NCBI GenBank assembly: GCA_019095985.1
Contig: CM032668.1
Coordinates: forward strand, 20,836,532-20,900,531
DNA: 64,000 bases
Origin: Streblospio benedicti
Lineage: Eukaryota; Annelida; Polychaeta; Spionida; Spionidae
Reading direction: 5' to 3'
Shown: in pieces, positions 61,844 to 64,000 of the stretch
How the letters are laid out: every line of letters starts with the position of its first letter
Position numbering within the stretch: the first letter of the stretch is position 1
Notes under the pieces: generated by a model
Databases searched by the model: none
What the model saw: only the letters and a program-made list of their open reading frames with translations
Told to the model about the DNA's origin: nothing
Position numbers and translations under genes: made by a program

Positions 61844-62589
61844 CTTGTTCTGTATGACGTGGACCGTGACCAGCTTCCCGAGTTGCACCGTACCGGCGCC
61901 GTACGTGTACAGGTTGAGTCCCGTCGGCGCCGTCTTGGGACACGGCGCTGACACCGGCTTGTACTTCTCCTCCCATGACCCTCCCGAGCACTTGCTCGCC
62001 GGGATCTTACGGTAGCCTAGGGGCAGAGGATGTATTTATTGTAGTGCGTTCTATGGACCTTTCCGAGAACATACGTCTAATGTAAAAAAAGCCACGTGCA
62101 CAGAGGTGCGCTCTCACAAACAAAGATTTACTCCATTTTTCGGAAAACTAAGTTTGGTAAAGAATATGACAAGTTTCTTGTGGAAACTGGTAAATGAATT
62201 CCAATGATTTGTTAATTGCATGCACTTGCTGTTATATAGACATACTGATAAGGATGTATAATGCAGTTATAAGATTACAATTCTCAGACGTAACGTTCTC
62301 GAAAGGTCCATAGAGAAGTAAACTGAAATGAATCTCTGCTACTGGAAATCTAATTGAACAATAAGAATAGATGCTCATAAAGGAAATGTTACGTTTTTGT
62401 TTTATTATCTGTAATATCACTGTTTGTAGGTTGAAAATTCTATCTCCCTGCGAGGAAATTTTGAAAAACGGCATACCTTTGCTCTTGAAAAAGACGCCGT
62501 CGTCAGGACAGTCACCGGTCGGGACAGTCGGGTCAAACCACGGCTCTATGTTACAGATCTCTGGCCGCACCTCTTTGTAACCAAAGTCA
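61844..62589 (-). CDS. SorCS-type receptor, 10CC and PKD-start exons, inverted
   Basis: Two minus-strand exons, 62589-62477 and 62016-61844, with AG/GT borders and matching phase. The first reads DFGYKEVRPEICNIEPWFDP and TGDCPDDGVFFKSKG, the second GYRKIPASKCSGGSWEEKYK, CPKTAPTGLNLYTYGAG and LGKLVTVHVIQNK. These match the SorCS segment just after the VPS10 propeller (cysteine-rich 10CC end, then the start of the PKD domain). They are exactly the kind of exon missing after 57620, but they lie on the opposite strand beyond the N gap. Two exons or so between the parts remain unseen. Codon use is GC-rich, as in exons 47171-47317 and 49005-49107. Either they belong to the same gene in a flipped contig or to a tail-to-tail paralogue; I favour the first. 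Confidence 0.88.
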
Positions 62590-62599
62590 CTGAATGTAT

Positions 62600-64000
62600 A
62601 AAAACAATTGATTCAAAAATCACGCGCATGTCGACAAGCACATACCCCGGTATAAGTTCATAACTCAATATCTATGATCATTATGCTCATTAAGATTGAG
62701 ATTACAGAAGAGTTTTGAAGCACACATATTGAATATAAGTGAAACGTCTTGTAGGGAAAATGTTTACTCTGTCATTAAATCACAATGATCCGTATACGAC
62801 AACCCACCCACGTGTTTTCCACTATAGCTACACAATTCTCTTTTGTTTTGCCATTGAGTCGAGTACAAAGATTCAATCGACCTCCCCTGATCCCCATTCG
62901 ACTGATGCTTTGGTGAAGGCCATAAATAATCAATAAAGCCCCACTTTTGAAATTCCCAACATACCATATACGACCATTCAAGTGTCCACTCTCTTATTAC
63001 AGCCTTTCCCCAGCTTTTTCTTAAATGTCCATTATGTAGTAACTGCACTCTCATGTAACAGCCCACCCCCCAGTTTGAGAAAATTTCGATTTAACAGCCC
63101 TGGATGGTCGTATATGGTACACATAAATTCAATTCCTGAACATCTGCGTCTTTACTTCCGTTACTAAATGGCCATGATCTTGGCGTTTCCTGAAAAGATG
63201 ACAAGAAGCCAGGCCAATGCGTTTTGGTTGAGTTGGCTACTGGGTGGACAGACAGATGGATAGTTAAAGGTTATGCTCAGTGGCCGAACAAATATCCTTT
63301 CATTGAAACGTTATGATGTGTTTTGTGCATTCAGAAAGTCCTTTTATTTAAATAACATCTAATAGAATATCCAAAGCAATTTAAATACAACGCCATACAA
63401 AACCAGCTCTAAACCCATCAAAACACGTAAAGATGCAAAATGTAAACGAATGATTTTCGTCAGACGTAACTCGCACGGTGCACGTAAGAAGCTGTCTATC
63501 TCGCCAATGTTAAATGTCAAGTCTGCCGTTGGAAATCCTCAATACGTCTGGCGAAAATTATTCGATTATGCAACATCACGTGACCTCGTGTTTTGGCTAA
63601 CAAGACATCATGGTATTTTCATAGGTGGAATTAAAATCAAACACGCATAATATGAGCTTTTTTTCCCTTAAAATTGGAATGAAAAAGGCATTGTTTATTG
63701 ATCATGGATTTTTTTCAGAACACATATAATTATGACTGAGCATTATCTTTAAAAGGGCCTAGGTTGACATCAAGGTCTTATCGCAAATTAAGAATAATTT
63801 TTATATTAATTTGATTTTTCACATCTATTACCCACTGTTTGCAAACTAAAACACAAATGTAAAAAATATGATTTTATTAGCACAAAAAGCTATTTCATCT
63901 GTTTAGAGACCGTTTTCAATTGAAAAGGTCTCGTGTTTTTTGATGGGTTTAAACAGACATTAAAATTGCTCTAAATATTCTAATATGCTGTTTTGAATGA
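62600..64000. other. stretch without recognised gene
   Basis: No exon could be supported on either strand. 62930-63120 contains an inverted pair (CATACCATATACGACCATTC and GGATGGTCGTATATGGTA) that bounds a likely MITE of about 165 bp. The remainder is AT-rich without structure I can name. Confidence 0.45.

Overview
The window looks like AT-rich genomic DNA of a marine lophotrochozoan-type invertebrate (mollusc or brachiopod grade; the species cannot be fixed from sequence alone). It has many small GT-AG introns, a Penelope-like element with a GIY-YIG domain, several LINE families, many short palindromic MITEs and tRNA-like SINEs. It holds three multi-exon host genes and two single-exon genes nested in introns.

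Layout. (1) About 1-20.8 kb, minus strand: DNA polymerase nu (POLN), 21 coding exons in the window. The reading phase is consistent across every junction except those of one exon near 17.4 kb. The C-terminal exons lie off the left edge. Its largest intron (5,942-14,832) carries a plus-strand LicD/fukutin-type gene, a decayed LINE, two SINEs and MITEs. (2) About 20.8-26.7 kb: divergent intergenic region with a CTG repeat, a minisatellite pair, a Penelope remnant, a LINE tail and an hAT-like MITE. (3) 26.7-32.5 kb, plus strand: TTC1, complete, 8 coding exons, 420 codons. (4) 33.9 kb onward, plus strand: a SorCS-type VPS10-domain receptor running from signal peptide through most of the VPS10 propeller. 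A single-exon, cysteine-rich, probably secreted protein of unknown family lies antisense in one of its introns (50.4-51.9 kb). (5) 60,831-60,930 is a run of exactly 100 N. To its right, two further SorCS exons (10CC and start of PKD) lie on the minus strand.

The strongest anomalies concern the receptor locus. Exons 2 and 3 are present twice, and exons 5-7 are present twice, with one of those copies full of small indels. Between them sits a folded, head-to-head array of about 385-bp tRNA-like units that replaces exon 4 in one copy. After the N gap the gene continues in the wrong orientation. Together these point to serially joined haplotypes or raw-read gap filling plus an inverted contig, although a true rearrangement is not excluded.

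Other points of interest are an occupied/empty pair for one transposon, a 2.6-kb CACTG-ended element nested in a MITE, very long near-perfect palindromes in introns, and a recurring hammerhead-like motif (CTGANGA, one base, stem, GAAA) whose stem covaries between repeat families. I found no operon-like or defence-type system. The genes appear to be independent neighbours.
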